Below, piece by piece: positions 53,322 to 64,000 of a DNA stretch of 64,000 nucleotides. The position numbers and the translations under genes are program-made. How positions within the stretch are numbered: the first letter of the stretch is position 1; each line of letters begins with the position of its first letter. Origin of the DNA: Cycas panzhihuaensis (lineage: Eukaryota > Cycadophyta); NCBI GenBank assembly GCA_023213395.1, contig CM041465.1:166043741-166107740 (forward strand). The letters run 5' to 3'. Below the pieces are notes generated by a model, which had not been told where the DNA came from, made no database searches, and saw only the letters and a program-made list of their open reading frames with translations.

Positions 53322-53669
53322 TATAAGAAGTGAGGTGCAAAGCGAGTAGATTACATAGGCAAGTACATTGCTACAAAGAGCAAAATAATCTCTGAGTAGT
53401 ATGTTGGTGGTGTTAAAAAACACCAAGGAGGTATCCCCACCCCATTTATAGAGAAATTTGGGGAGGCAGAAAGCACCTCAACCTAACACATTTAAAATTT
53501 AAAATAATATTAAAATATTAAATAATAAATTAAATACATGCCTTAAAATAGATATGTTGGCTCATTTGACGACTGCTAGGTGGCTTGAGGTGTCCTAGGG
53601 AGGCCCAATGGTGACTTTAAGGGGCCCTAGGTGAACATTAACATAGGAAAATTGAGCATTATCCCAACA
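53322..53669 (-). repeat. 3' LTR of minus-strand copia
   Basis: 348 bp ending ATCCCAACA on the plus strand; GCATC precedes it. Pairs with 60987-61344. Confidence 0.93.
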
Positions 53670-55200
53670 TTCTCTACCATAATGACTAATGTGAAGAGCT
53701 CCTAATTTGTCTTTAAATTTCTGAAATTTGACTTTACCCAATGCTTTCATCAAGATATTTGCTACTTGTTCTTTGGTGCTACAATATGCTAATTCAATCT
53801 CTCCTGGTTCTCTCAAATAAAGTGATGTGTCTCAATATATTTTGTTCTACCATGGAAAATTGGGTTCTTTACCATTTGTATTATACTCTGATTGTCACAC
53901 CAAATTCTTATAGGGCCTTTCTATTTTAGTTGAAAGTCTTGGAGTAGTCTTCTCAACCATACTATTTCACATATGCTAATAACTACTACTTTATACTCTG
54001 CTTTGGCTATAGATAGGGAAACTATATTTTGTTTCTTAGTACTCGATACTATAGTTGCTGACCCCATATTGAATATGTAACCTAAAGTTGATTTTATATC
54101 ATCGATGTTGCCTGTCCAATTTGAATCTGTATAATTTGTTAACCAAATTTTTGACGAGGCTTTATAATATAGCCCATATTCTAAAGTGCCTTTAATATAA
54201 TAAAGAATTCTTTTGGCTACCTAACAATGAGTGGTCTTCAGGTCTTGTATGAATCTGGATACAACATTAATTGAATGTGTTATATCTGGTGGAGTGGATG
54301 TCAAATAGATCAAAGTGCTAATTAGCTATTTATAAAGTGTAGGATCAATTGGTATAGAGTCATCTAATTTGGAGAGCTTAATTTCTATTTCTACTAGAGT
54401 TGTCAATGATTTACAGTAAGTCATCCTGAACTTTTATAATAGATCCAAGGTATATTTTCATTAGAAGATGAAGATGCCATTCTTATCTTTCCATACTTCT
54501 AAGCCTAGGAAGTAATGCATTAGTCCCAAATCTATTATTTCAAACTTCTTACATATAGCTTCCTTAAAGTGTTGCAACAGATAGGAGTCATTTCCAGTGT
54601 AGACAAGATCATCTACATAGAGTCCTATAATTAGGATAGAGTCTCCCTTGATTGGGATGTAGAGATTAGGGTCTACTTGATATCTTTTAAAGCCTTCATC
54701 TCTAAAGTATTTATCAATTCAAGAATACCAGGTCTTGGATGTTTATTTTAATTTGTAAAGTGCCTGATTAAGTTTGTACACTTTGTTTTCTTCCCCCCTA
54801 ACTTCAAAACTGAGGGATTGAGTGACATAGATATCCTCTTCAATATAACCATTGAGGAAGGCACTTTTGACATTAATTTGATAGACTTTCCATCCTATTT
54901 AGGCTACCAAACTCATCATTATTTAAATTGTTTCCATTCAGTCAATAGGAATAAATGTTTCATTATAATCAATACCTTCTTTTTGGGCATAATCTTTAGT
55001 AACTAATCTAGTTTTGTATTTATTGATTGATCTATCTAAGCGAAACTTGGTTTTAAAGATCCATTTGGTGCCAATTACTCTTTTATTTGGAGGTAAGTTA
55101 ACTAATTCCCAAGTGTCATTTTTAACAATGGAGTGGTATTCATCTTCTATCACCTTTCTCTAAGATGAATATTCATTAGCCTCATCAAAAGTTTGAGGCT
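53670..55200 (-). pseudogene. Copia RT and RNase H (minus strand)
   Basis: Minus-strand RT starts at about 55153 with MIEDEYHSIVKNDTWELVNL, then PNKRVIGTKWIFKTKFRLD and a YAQKEGIDYNETF segment to 54940. The catalytic box LYVDDLVY is intact at about 54620-54600. The RNase H end, GEIELAYCSTKEQVANILMK followed by ALGKVKFQKFKDKLG, lies at 53810-53695, just before the 3' LTR. Between these, stops and frameshifts are common. The order is the usual copia RT-RNase H. It would copy element RNA; it is dead here. Confidence 0.88.
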
Positions 55201-56450
55201 CATGAGACTACAATACTTTGCTCATAATGGTAAAGTTTACCCTATGTGAGCGAGTGGATCTTCGATTGTTGTCTAATATGTTGCCTACATCATGATTCCA
55301 TTGAACCCATTTTAGAAGAATTTGTGGTGGAGGTTAAGATGAGGTTCCCTTCCCACTAGGTTTATTTATGACTTGTCTAGAGTTAAATATAGGAGGCATA
55401 TACTTTGATTTCATAGACTTGTCAAAATTGATTACTACTTCTTTCCTCTTTTCTTAAGTATCTTGATAACAAACATCTTCCTAAAATTTAACATATGTAC
55501 TCAACATAACCCTCTTTGACTTAAGATCATAAACTTTGTATAATTTAGAAGTTTTACTATAGCTAAGAAATATACACTTGATACTATGGTCATCTAACTT
55601 AGATCTCCTTTGGTTAGAAACATGTGTATATGCTAGGCACCCAAAGACTCTTAAGTGATGTATGTTTGGTTTATAGTTGGTCCAAGCTTCTTTAGGTGTT
55701 TTCCATCGTAGGGCTTTCGTGGAGAACCTATTAAGGAGATAGACAGATGTATGAACTACTTCTGCCTAAAATTCATGACCCAAGCTTTTATCCTTCAACA
55801 TGCACTTGGCCATTTCAATAATTATATGATTCTTCCTCTTTGCTATATTATTTTGTTGTGGGGTGTAAGGATTGGTGAGCTACCTGTTGATTCCATGATG
55901 TACACAATATTCTTTAAATTCATTAGAGATAAATTCTCCCCCATTGTTAGATCTTACAGAGAGTAGCTTATGCCCACTTTATTGCCCCATGAAGGTTTTA
56001 AAGTCAATAAAGTGTTGAAATGCATCTAATTTGAATTTAAGGAAGAATACCCATATCTTCCTAATGTAGTTATCAATGAATATAATGAAGTAGCAAGCTC
56101 TTTCTAATGAGGGGACATCCATTGGACCACAAATATCTATATATACTAGCTAAAGTAGACTAGTTACCTGATGACTAAAATCAAGAAAGCTTTCCCTATG
56201 ATGTTTACTGAGTAGGCATCATTCACATAAAGTTTTGTCCATATTAATATTAGGCATCCCATTCACCATATCCATTGTTTTCATTAGGGCCAAACTGTTA
56301 TAGTTAAGGTGGTTAAATCTCTTATGCCATAAGTCACTATCTACTTTGACTGTAGTTCTTAAGGCATAGGTATCTGAAGGAGTGAGAATGAGTTTAAATA
56401 GTCTACCTTTGGTCATTTTTCCTTTTGTAACTATAGCCTTGTTTCTCTTT
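55201..56450 (-). pseudogene. Copia integrase (minus strand)
   Basis: The minus strand at 56416-56219 reads KGRLFKLILTPSDTYALR and then DLWHKRFNHLNYNSLALMKT, the pre-integrase zinc-binding region with paired His. A TPQQNNIAKRKN segment near 55860-55825 is the C-terminal part of the DDE core, though the Glu position is changed (AKRKN). AEVVHTSVYLLNR and KTPKEAWTNYKPN (about 55770-55680) and KCIFLSYS near 55575 are typical copia integrase tail motifs. Stops are scattered. The domain is recognised from motif order. Confidence 0.83.
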
Positions 56451-57930
56451 TTATCCTTGATTATATACTTTCCATTGTCAAATATGACCTTACAATCTTA
56501 TCCCATTATCTACCCTACTAATAACAAAAAAAATTTTAAGGCAGGAATATACAAGACATTATCAAGGTGTCTATACTCTCCTATATCTGTCATGAGATCT
56601 ATGTTACCTCTACCAACTGATTTATGGGATGTATCATCTCTAAACATTATTGATCCTTTTTTCATTTTGTCCAAGGTATGAAATAGATATTCTTTATGAG
56701 TCATGTGGGTCGAGAAACCTAAGTCAATATAGCAACCATCATCCTCTTCTTCTTTGGCACTAAAACTAGATAAGAATAATCTATTATTATCCCTTGCTTC
56801 TATAGTGGTATTTGCACTCCCTTTAGTGGTTGGTCCATGTTTAGAGAAACACTTGTCTTCTGTATGACCACTACGATAATAGTAGGAGTAATATAGGGAT
56901 TCTCTCCTTCCATGACTTAGACTTTGACTTCTTGGATGAGTTCTTTCAATGTGGGAAGGTCTTTCCCTTTCCTCATAATATGGAATTAGATTTTCCCTTT
57001 GTCTATTGTCATAATAATCCTAATTTAATCATATGGCTTGGATATTTCATTGACAATTGGGACAATATGAGTATCCCTTAGATTATTTTTCTTAATTTGG
57101 ATACCTTGGAGGATTCATATTTCATTAGTTTCCTCCTTGCCTCCTTTGATGTGGAGCTTGGTACTTAGGTGGATCTTGTCTCAAATCCCTTCTCTTAGGA
57201 GCTGATTCTCTAGATTTTGAAGTACCTACTTAAGAGTGAGATTGAATCATGGCCTTGGTAGTGAAGGAATATTCAAGCGATTCATTTGCATTCTATTTCT
57301 CTTCAACCAACATCAACATGGCACTTAGTTGCTCCACTTTTAGTATGCTTAGATCTTTAGAAATCCCTATACTTATTGCTACCATTTCAAACTTTCTGAC
57401 AACACCTACACACCTTAATATTCTTTCCACTACTCATTGTTTTATCAATGCATCTCTAAGTGATCTCATTTAGTTGACTATATCTTGAACTTTAGTCATG
57501 AACTCTATTATTGATTTTCTTAGCACCATTCATAAATTTTTAAATTTTCTCCTAAGGTTTTAGAGCTTAGATGATGTAGCTCCTTCATAGATTAACTAGA
57601 GGGTATCCCATACTTCTTTTGATTTAGTTGACTCACTGACTCGAGGGAATACGTGATCTTCTAATGTACAAAATATAAGTGCTAATACTTCATTATTTTT
57701 TTTAACATTTTCTTTGTATATTACCTTTTCAATATCTATGGCATTTTATCCTAATTCACTATAGCCTATTTTCACAATCTCCTATATAACATTAGTAATA
57801 AGGATGGGTCTCATCCTCGTACTCCAGTTTAGAAAATTATTACCATCAAATTTGGAAATTATTACATCTTTAAAGCTAGATGATATATTTTAAAAATTGA
57901 TAAATGAAGTAAAGTTTTCAAAGATTTAAA
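56451..57930 (-). pseudogene. Copia Gag and protease (minus strand)
   Basis: The Gag start is near 57900, where the minus strand reads NISSSFKDVIISKFDGNNFL and NWSTRMR, the usual copia Gag opening; a start codon is not obvious. Gag continues through VLRKSIIEFMTKVQDIVN (about 57510). A YYRSGHTEDKCFSKHG segment near 56875 is a zinc knuckle with Cys residues changed to Tyr. The protease active site, DGCYIDLGFSTHMTHKEYLF, lies at about 56745-56685 with D-L-G instead of D-S-G. It is followed by the IGEYRHLDNVLYIPALK segment. Frames are interrupted by stops. Confidence 0.82.
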
Positions 57931-60900
57931 TTTAAAATTTAATCCAAGAATTAATGCTCAAAGTTTTGCCCAAAGTTTTCAAAGTGTCATAGTCTCTAAT
58001 AAGGCTTCTAGGCTATAAGTCTAAGGGTCTCCAAGGGAAAACTTCAATTGTTATTTTGTCTAGTGATGCCTACCCATAAGTGGCAAAACAAGGATCTTAT
58101 ATACTGGTACATAAGCTCAAGACTCGATATACCTTAGTACATGGGCTGCTACGAAGGTTGTTACACCCTCCTAAGTTGTTAGTCCACTTATGCCAGACTT
58201 ATACATAGCAACAGATCTAGCAGTAAAGGTTGAACTAACTGAGATATTCACCCTCTTTAGGTCTAGCCTAGGTCTCTAAACATTGATGAAAGATTGGTTC
58301 TCTACGTTATTCTACCACCTAATACACCTTATAGCCAATGACTTTCCTCATCCAATATGAGTAGGCTAACTGGCATGTGTGTGGTGGTAACTTCAAGGGT
58401 CCTAACAGTTCCCCTTGCAAGGCTAAGAAAAATGTGGTTGATTCAAGAGTTATCTTTCTTAATGTGAGAATATATTTTAATTTGAGTGTGATCTTGCTTA
58501 ACTTTTCTAAGATTTCTTTTATTCAGGAAATGAAAACAACTAAAAAATAAATCCTTTAAGTAATACAAAATATGAAGATCAAACTTTTATGAAATGAAAA
58601 TATGATACAAACTTCCTTCAAATGAATATATGATATAAACTTTTATACCAAATCATAATAAAATAAGTGAATGAATCAAGCATGCTCTTCTTCTTTAAAT
58701 AAACTAAGGAACATATGCTAGAATATAAACTAATGCTTTTAAATTGATATACTTTTGAAGGAAAGACAAGAAGCTATATGCTCTTTTGAATGTAATATAA
58801 TAGGAAACCCTTTAATGCTTTGAATATCAACTAGCTTTTAGAATATTGAATTGAACTTTTGAAACAAATAAATAATCAACGAAATTTAAGACTAAGCTTT
58901 ATAACTTTTAGGTTGAAAAAGGACTAAAGCCTTTGATAAAGAATAAAATGATTTCTTGACTAATATGCAAGATAAAGATATTGGATTTCAAATGCCAAAT
59001 TGTTCCTTTATAAGATCAAGAATAACTATATGAAACTTACAATTTTCGAATAGAAACTATGCTTAAAGTGGTTAAAAATACCAAGAAATTATTTATATTT
59101 ATTTGATAATACAAAAAAATAAAATAGAATCAAAGTAGATAGTACATGTTTAATGTTTTATAACACTTAGGTTTATTAAAGCTTAAGGTGCTGAAACTGA
59201 TGTCAGTTGGCTACAAAATAGCTTAGAATGTATATGAAAGCCCAACAATAACTCCAAAAACTAATTATCAATAAATAATACTCAAATATAATTGTTTGAA
59301 ATAAGGAAATGCTCAAAAAATATTATTAAATAAGTCTGTCTAGGGATGAACTAAAACCTCAATTTGATCAGCTTCAAAGACCTATAAAAAGATATCAAAA
59401 TATAATAAAATTGATTCTAACATGAAGTGCTCTAAGATACCTTTCTGATAAATCTTACGGTTCAAAAATCAGCACTGAAATGATTAAGTTATTAAAAAAA
59501 ATATGAGCGAGCCTCTTTATGGCTAATAGAATAATTTCTTTAAAAAGTTGTCACTTTGATCAATTAAAACTTAGCTGAAATAGACTCAAATCTGATAAGT
59601 GATAATATCACATTGAAAATCTCTAAAATATGATTCTAATATGACCAGTTTTGCTGAAAACTGATACACCAAGAATTAGTTATAACAATAAATGTCATAA
59701 GTGCTCCTTAGGTAAAAATATAAAGAAAATAAAGTATATAAGCCCCTTTTGAAAAATGGGGAGCACGGTCACATGGAGTAGCTTTAAACTAAAACTAGGT
59801 CTCTATGAAGGCTGCAGACCTTCAGCACTCAACATATGCTTGTCAGCACTTGAAGACAAACAAAACCAAAAATATCTGAAAAAATAAAAATAATACCTCT
59901 TAATAACTTTGAAAGGAGTGAGGTCACATGCGATTAAGCTATGGGCAAAGCGAAGGGGGCTAAATCCCTTTATAAAACTTTAAATTTCAATTCTTATTAA
60001 TATGAATTAAGTCTAATCAACCTATTATCAAATTTAGAATATGAGTCAAATAAATTTTAGTCAATAAAATATATATATAATCAAATTCAAAAAAATAATG
60101 ATGCCATGTGACTTCTCTATGAGAACACATAGGTAATTTACACCCTAAATAATCACTAAAAATCAATTTAAAAACTTTGAATCTCTAGATCGATGAGGGG
60201 CACAACTAGTGAAGATGTCAAACAACAAAAAAGGTGAAGAGAAAAGCAGTTTTAATCGCATTTTTGAGGTCTTGCAAGGTGACACAGAGAGATGAAAAGT
60301 TAGTCTAATAGAGGAACAGATGCCAAATACAAGTACTATGATCACTAAGCATTCATCAAACCTCTTCACACTTGCTCACAGATGAGCGGCACCTAGATAT
60401 ACGAGCTCAAATCATAAAAAAATTTTAAATATCACTTGATATGAGCTAAAAATCAAAGAAAAAATGATAAGAAACTCAATGTAGAGGTTCATGTGACTCA
60501 AACTTTTCACATGGTACACAATTTCTCCTAAGATTTTAAGCATAGCTAGGTTGTATAATAGCCAGATGCTGGTGAAGTTTTTCAATGAATGATCGCTTGT
60601 AGACTTAAAAGGAAGCTACGAAGCAAAATAAGTCAAAAAATGGACATATGGTAATTTCAAGTGAAATTTCTCTCAGTGCAGATAATGAAAACTAGTGAGG
60701 TTTCTTTCAATAGTTAGAGGATTGAGTTGTGAACTGAATGAGCAATCATGTGCAATAGTTCTAAGCAACATGGGAGGCATAATAACTAGTTCTAAAATAG
60801 CTATGAATGGTTCTAAAAATAATAAAAATAAAAACAAACATAATAAAATGAAATATTAATAAATATAAATGGCTTTTTCTATAGTTTAAATATCTCTGAT

Positions 60901-60972
60901 AAATAATATCAAACTCATACCAAAAATAGACATGATAGAGTGCTGTGAGATTCTCATATCTAATAAACACTC
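57931..60972 (-). other. 3-kb non-coding leader of minus-strand copia
   Basis: It is AT-rich sequence between the primer site and Gag. The longest minus-strand ORF is 74 codons (60985-60761), followed by 68 codons (60369-60163); neither resembles a known protein. It may be a natural long leader or contain an old secondary insertion, since no boundaries are visible. Confidence 0.6.
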
Positions 60973-60984
60973 GCTCTGATACCA
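60973..60984 (-). other. Primer-binding site (initiator Met-tRNA)
   Basis: The minus strand reads TGGTATCAGAGC, a perfect 12-nt match to the plant initiator Met-tRNA site, two bases inside the LTR. Confidence 0.92.
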
Positions 60985-60986
60985 AA

Positions 60987-61344
60987 TGTAGGAAGCGAGG
61001 TGCAGAGTGGGTAGATTACATAAGCAAGTGCATTATCACAAAGAGGAAAATAATCTCCAAGTAGTATGTTGACAGTATTATAAAATAGCAGGAAGGTATT
61101 CCCACCCCATTTATAGAGAAATTTGGGGAGGTGGTAAGCACCTTAACCTGATACATTAAAAATTTAAAATAATATTAAAATATTAAATAATAAATTAAAT
61201 AGATAGCTCAAAGTAGATGCATCGTCTTCTTTAACGGCTGCGAGTGGCTACTAGGTGGCCCGAGGTGTCCTAGGGAGACCCAATGGTGGCTTTGAGGGGC
61301 TCTAAGTGCACATTAATATAGGAAAATTAGGTATTATCCCAATA
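60987..61344 (-). repeat. 5' LTR of minus-strand copia
   Basis: 358 bp starting TGTAGGAAGCGAGG on the plus strand; GCATC follows. Pairs with 53322-53669. Confidence 0.93.
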
Positions 61345-61654
61345 GCATCAAAGTTTTATTTCATGATCAATTTGACCTTACGATTCCTTCAAAATTTGTT
61401 GTTTTTTATATCATTTGTTAAGAATTCACTCTATTTTTTTATTTGTTATTTTTTTGGGCTTGTATTTAATGCATTTCACCTTATTCTAGGTTTATCTACT
61501 TGTTGATGGAGCCATTTCCATGATTTAATCTTAATTCAATTTTAGATTTTTATGTTTTTTTATCGAGTTTTATCTTCTCCATTATCACATTTTTGACACT
61601 ACTAAAAGTACGACCGATCATGTTTTTAGAATAAAGTTGCATTTTTAGTAGGTG

Positions 61655-61678
61655 AAAAATGTGATCGATCACATTTTT
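61655..61678. repeat. 24-bp perfect palindrome
   Basis: The half-site AAAAATGTGATC is followed at once by its reverse complement. Partial versions (ATCACATTTTT, GATCATGTTTTT) lie just upstream at 61583-61630. Confidence 0.9.
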
Positions 61679-63503
61679 TACTATCATGCAAGCAAAACTC
61701 AAGCAATATGCTAAAATTTTATATGCCGCCACCCAAATTAGGTGGAATTTGATTCTCTCGATGCCCAAAATTGCTCTCAAATCTTTGGGGATTGAATATA
61801 GAGAAGTTAGAAGTGATTTTATTTAGTTTTTGGTGTGAATTTTTGGAGTTTTTAAAGATTTCTTGAAGACTGCTACTATAAGACTGAAACTTGATCTTTT
61901 TGAAGACTTTTGGGTAAAATCTTGAAGGAGTTTTTAACTGTATTTATAATATTCGGCTATTGATGGTTTGAGTTTCTATTTTCTTAGATCTTCAACACGT
62001 TTTATGCTTTAAACTTCTTCTAATTTAGTAATATAATTCCTATTGTGTTTTTGGCTTGTTTCATAATGTTTTGAAGGTGATTTTGGCTCAGAAACTTTTC
62101 TTTTCTTTGGTTGATTGCTATAATAATCTAGTATTATTTTTGGACTTTGAAATATACACTAAAAGGCTAGCCCTTTATGGGGTTCCTTAAGGGTGGATTA
62201 GGGTGGAGCATGGTCATCTCTCCACCATTCATCTAGTTATCCCTTCCCACTCTTTTACAGTAGTATATATTTTAGTTAGTTTGCTACTCTCTTTTAGCAT
62301 TGTTGGACTTTAGTTTAGCCTCTTTTAGTTGTTGTTTTTTCCTTCTTTGATTTTCTTTGAAGGAAAGTTTGTGGAAGAAAATTAATTAGTTGAAAAGAAA
62401 ACTATCATTCTGAGGCTTTCATTATAATAGGGAAGAAGTTATTTTTCTCTTAACTTTGTGGTTCCATTGATTTTCACTTTCAAGTTGGTTGCTTTATCTT
62501 TTAAGAGAAAAGTTGAGAATATTTCATAGTAAAAACATCTCTGATTTTTCAGTTTTGTAAAGAGTTCAAGGATCCTTTTGGAGCTTTTACTACTCCAATT
62601 GTGATAGAACCATTGGAACTAGTTTTTTATGTAAAAGTTATTATTTAGATTTGTGGTTTGCTTATCATCTCATAGGTCTAAAAATTTTCAGAAAATAATA
62701 GTAGTATTTTTTAAGAACCTCTTTTCTTTATGCATCATTCATCACATTTTTTTCAAAGAATTGGTTGCATGCATGAAGGATGAAGTATGTTGACTAGTTT
62801 TGCATGTTAATTGGCTTATTTGAAAAACTTACACAAAAATTATATAGTAAGTTTTAGATTTTGGTAGCATCATTCCTTTTTTAAATGAAGCATGCATATT
62901 ACATATAGAAGGGTTATTTCATAGTTGCATGTATATTTTTCATTTAAAAAAAAGAAAGAAAAGAAAAAAACTTGCATGCATTATTTCTAGTTTGTTTGCT
63001 TTTGATGTAGAAAAATAAAATAAAATAAATATATGGGTTTTATCTTTTAGTGTCTTTGATTATATAGATTTGTCTTGTTTTCTTGATTTTATTTCTTTGT
63101 TGTTATTATATCAAAATCCAAAAAATAGAAACAAAAAGAATGAAAAGTAAAGGGACAAAAAAACTTAAAGAATAAATAAACAAAGTGAACACAAATCAAG
63201 GTAAGAAATAAGAATAAGACAAACCACTTTTCCATTGGCTTATCCTCTCCCATATCTAAGTAAAACCCAAAAGGTAAAAGAATTACACAAGAGAAATCCC
63301 TAAGAAGGACATTGAGGATATTGTCAGTGTAGCTATGAACTTAGAACTCTTTCATCAAGTCATATAGGTTAGTGGATTCTATTACCCTATTTCATATCTA
63401 CACCTTTCGCCATTCCATTCACACTTCATTAGACAACACTACTAAGCGAAGACTCCTCCTTAGGATTTAGGTAAAGATGGTCCCTTAGGTCTTCTTAAAC
63501 TTT

Positions 63504-63842
63504 GTGTCTCCCAATTTTAATCAAAATAAGAATCAAGAGATATTAAGTTTAGGTCCTTCCAAGAATCCCTATACCATCTTTCTGGTGACTATACTGGGAA
63601 GCAACCATTTATCCTTAAGTAAAGCTATGGAAATATCAACACATACTTCTAGGCACTCATTGAGGCTTCAAGGCCTTCTGCCTGATTCTCAAGTACACCC
63701 ATCATACTTTGGTCATGATGTTTCGTCATCTTACGTTGAATCTTTGGAACTTCAAGCACATGACACATATGTTTATCCTCCCAAAGATTCAACCCAATTA
63801 TACAGCATACTAGTGGAGCAGGAATATCTAGAACCTTCTTAA
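63504..63842 (+). CDS. Hypothetical ORF, 112 codons
   Basis: It opens MSPNFNQNKNQEILSLGPSK and ends with SILVEQEYLEPS before a TAA. I recognise no domain, signal peptide or membrane segment. The composition is Ser/Tyr/Pro-rich and looks more protein-like than most chance ORFs in this AT-rich stretch, because AAA/TTT codons do not dominate. It could be a fragment of an old retrotransposon Gag or simply chance. No promoter or splice context is visible. Confidence 0.2.
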   Translation: MSPNFNQNKNQEILSLGPSKNPYTIFLVTILGSNHLSLSKAMEISTHTSRHSLRLQGLLPDSQVHPSYFGHDVSSSYVESLELQAHDTYVYPPKDSTQLYSILVEQEYLEPS

Positions 63843-64000
63843 TATCTTTGTGATTCTTCTTTCATGGATCCTTCTTTCGCATAAGAAGAACCACCTCTAA
63901 GTTAACCACTTCTATATTTCCTTAAGTTGGTCCTTACTAAGATCCCTACCCCACTACACATGCCTGGTTACCATGACCCATTTTACCTGGAGACTCATAC

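Larger units (their letters stand above)
53322..61344 (-). mobile_element. Complete Ty1/copia retrotransposon (minus strand)
   Basis: An 8023-bp element with LTRs 53322-53669 and 60987-61344 and GCATC duplications at 53317-53321 and 61345-61349. On the minus strand: 5' LTR, Met-tRNA primer site (60984-60973), a 3-kb non-coding leader, Gag, protease, integrase, RT, RNase H and 3' LTR. The LTRs have several differences, and two terminal dinucleotides have mutated (TG to TA at 53322, CA to TA at 61344). Pol is full of stops. The same LTR family is found at 46711-47014. Confidence 0.95.
61350..64000. other. Unassigned AT-rich DNA
   Basis: No LTR end, pol motif or RNA gene is recognised. It contains a 24-bp palindrome at 61655-61678, an A/G-rich stretch near 62945-62970 and a 112-codon ORF at 63504-63842. 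It continues the sequence at 53177-53321, into which the copia inserted. Confidence 0.45.

Noticed and set aside
60163-60369. 68-codon hydrophobic ORF in the copia leader
   Set aside because: It is too short and without motif; AT-rich DNA produces such frames by chance.
1-64000. tRNA, rRNA or host protein-coding genes
   Set aside because: I looked for tRNA arms beyond the primer sites, rRNA-like stretches and spliced host exons on both strands and found none I could support by eye.

Overview
The window is repeat-rich nuclear DNA from a seed plant, probably one with a large genome. I cannot name the species. The plant assignment rests on an L1-type LINE whose ORF2 ends in an RNase H domain (a plant L1 trait), Ty1/copia and Ty3/gypsy elements with primer-binding sites matching plant initiator tRNA-Met, and long-LTR Tat-like Ty3/gypsy elements. 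I found no convincing host gene, tRNA, rRNA or CRISPR array. Almost everything recognisable is a retrotransposon, in nested layers of different age.

Layout. 1-15096 holds two old minus-strand copies of one Tat-like Ty3/gypsy family. Copy A (1-7128, continuing left of the window) appears to be inserted into the reverse transcriptase of copy B (7129-15096). 16381-18000 is a very decayed minus-strand Ty3/gypsy pol. 20190-20702 and 33866-33985 are two halves of an old minus-strand LINE endonuclease, split by copy C (20708-33860), a complete 13.15-kb member of the Tat-like family with 2.5-kb LTRs and a CCCTC target duplication. 35274-41667 is a full-length plus-strand L1 LINE with a 17-bp target duplication and poly(A). 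41964-45200 holds an LTR with a Met-tRNA primer site and a separate RNase H-integrase fragment of a plus-strand Ty3/gypsy. 46140-46290 is an RNase H remnant. 46711-47280 is the 3' end of a minus-strand copia. 47349-53171 is a complete plus-strand copia (TSD CATAG) carrying a 552-bp insertion. 53322-61344 is a complete minus-strand copia (TSD GCATC) with a 3-kb leader. 61350-64000 is AT-rich and unassigned.

How parts work together. In each LTR element, gag makes the particle, protease matures it, RT and RNase H copy the RNA, and integrase inserts it. The LINE instead uses its endonuclease and RT for target-primed copying. All copies look inactive as read. Three modes of damage are visible. Copies A and B have lost CG dinucleotides. 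The L1 and the plus-strand copia keep an intact reading frame but carry stops mostly explained by C-to-T transitions. Copy C keeps its CGs but is full of small indels at G+C-rich sites, which may be sequencing or assembly error.

The most unusual points are a second, archaeal-type RNase H downstream of the integrase in copy C, a small LTR-derived insertion that looks circularly permuted, and a short-repeat array at the same place in the U3 of all four Tat-like LTRs.
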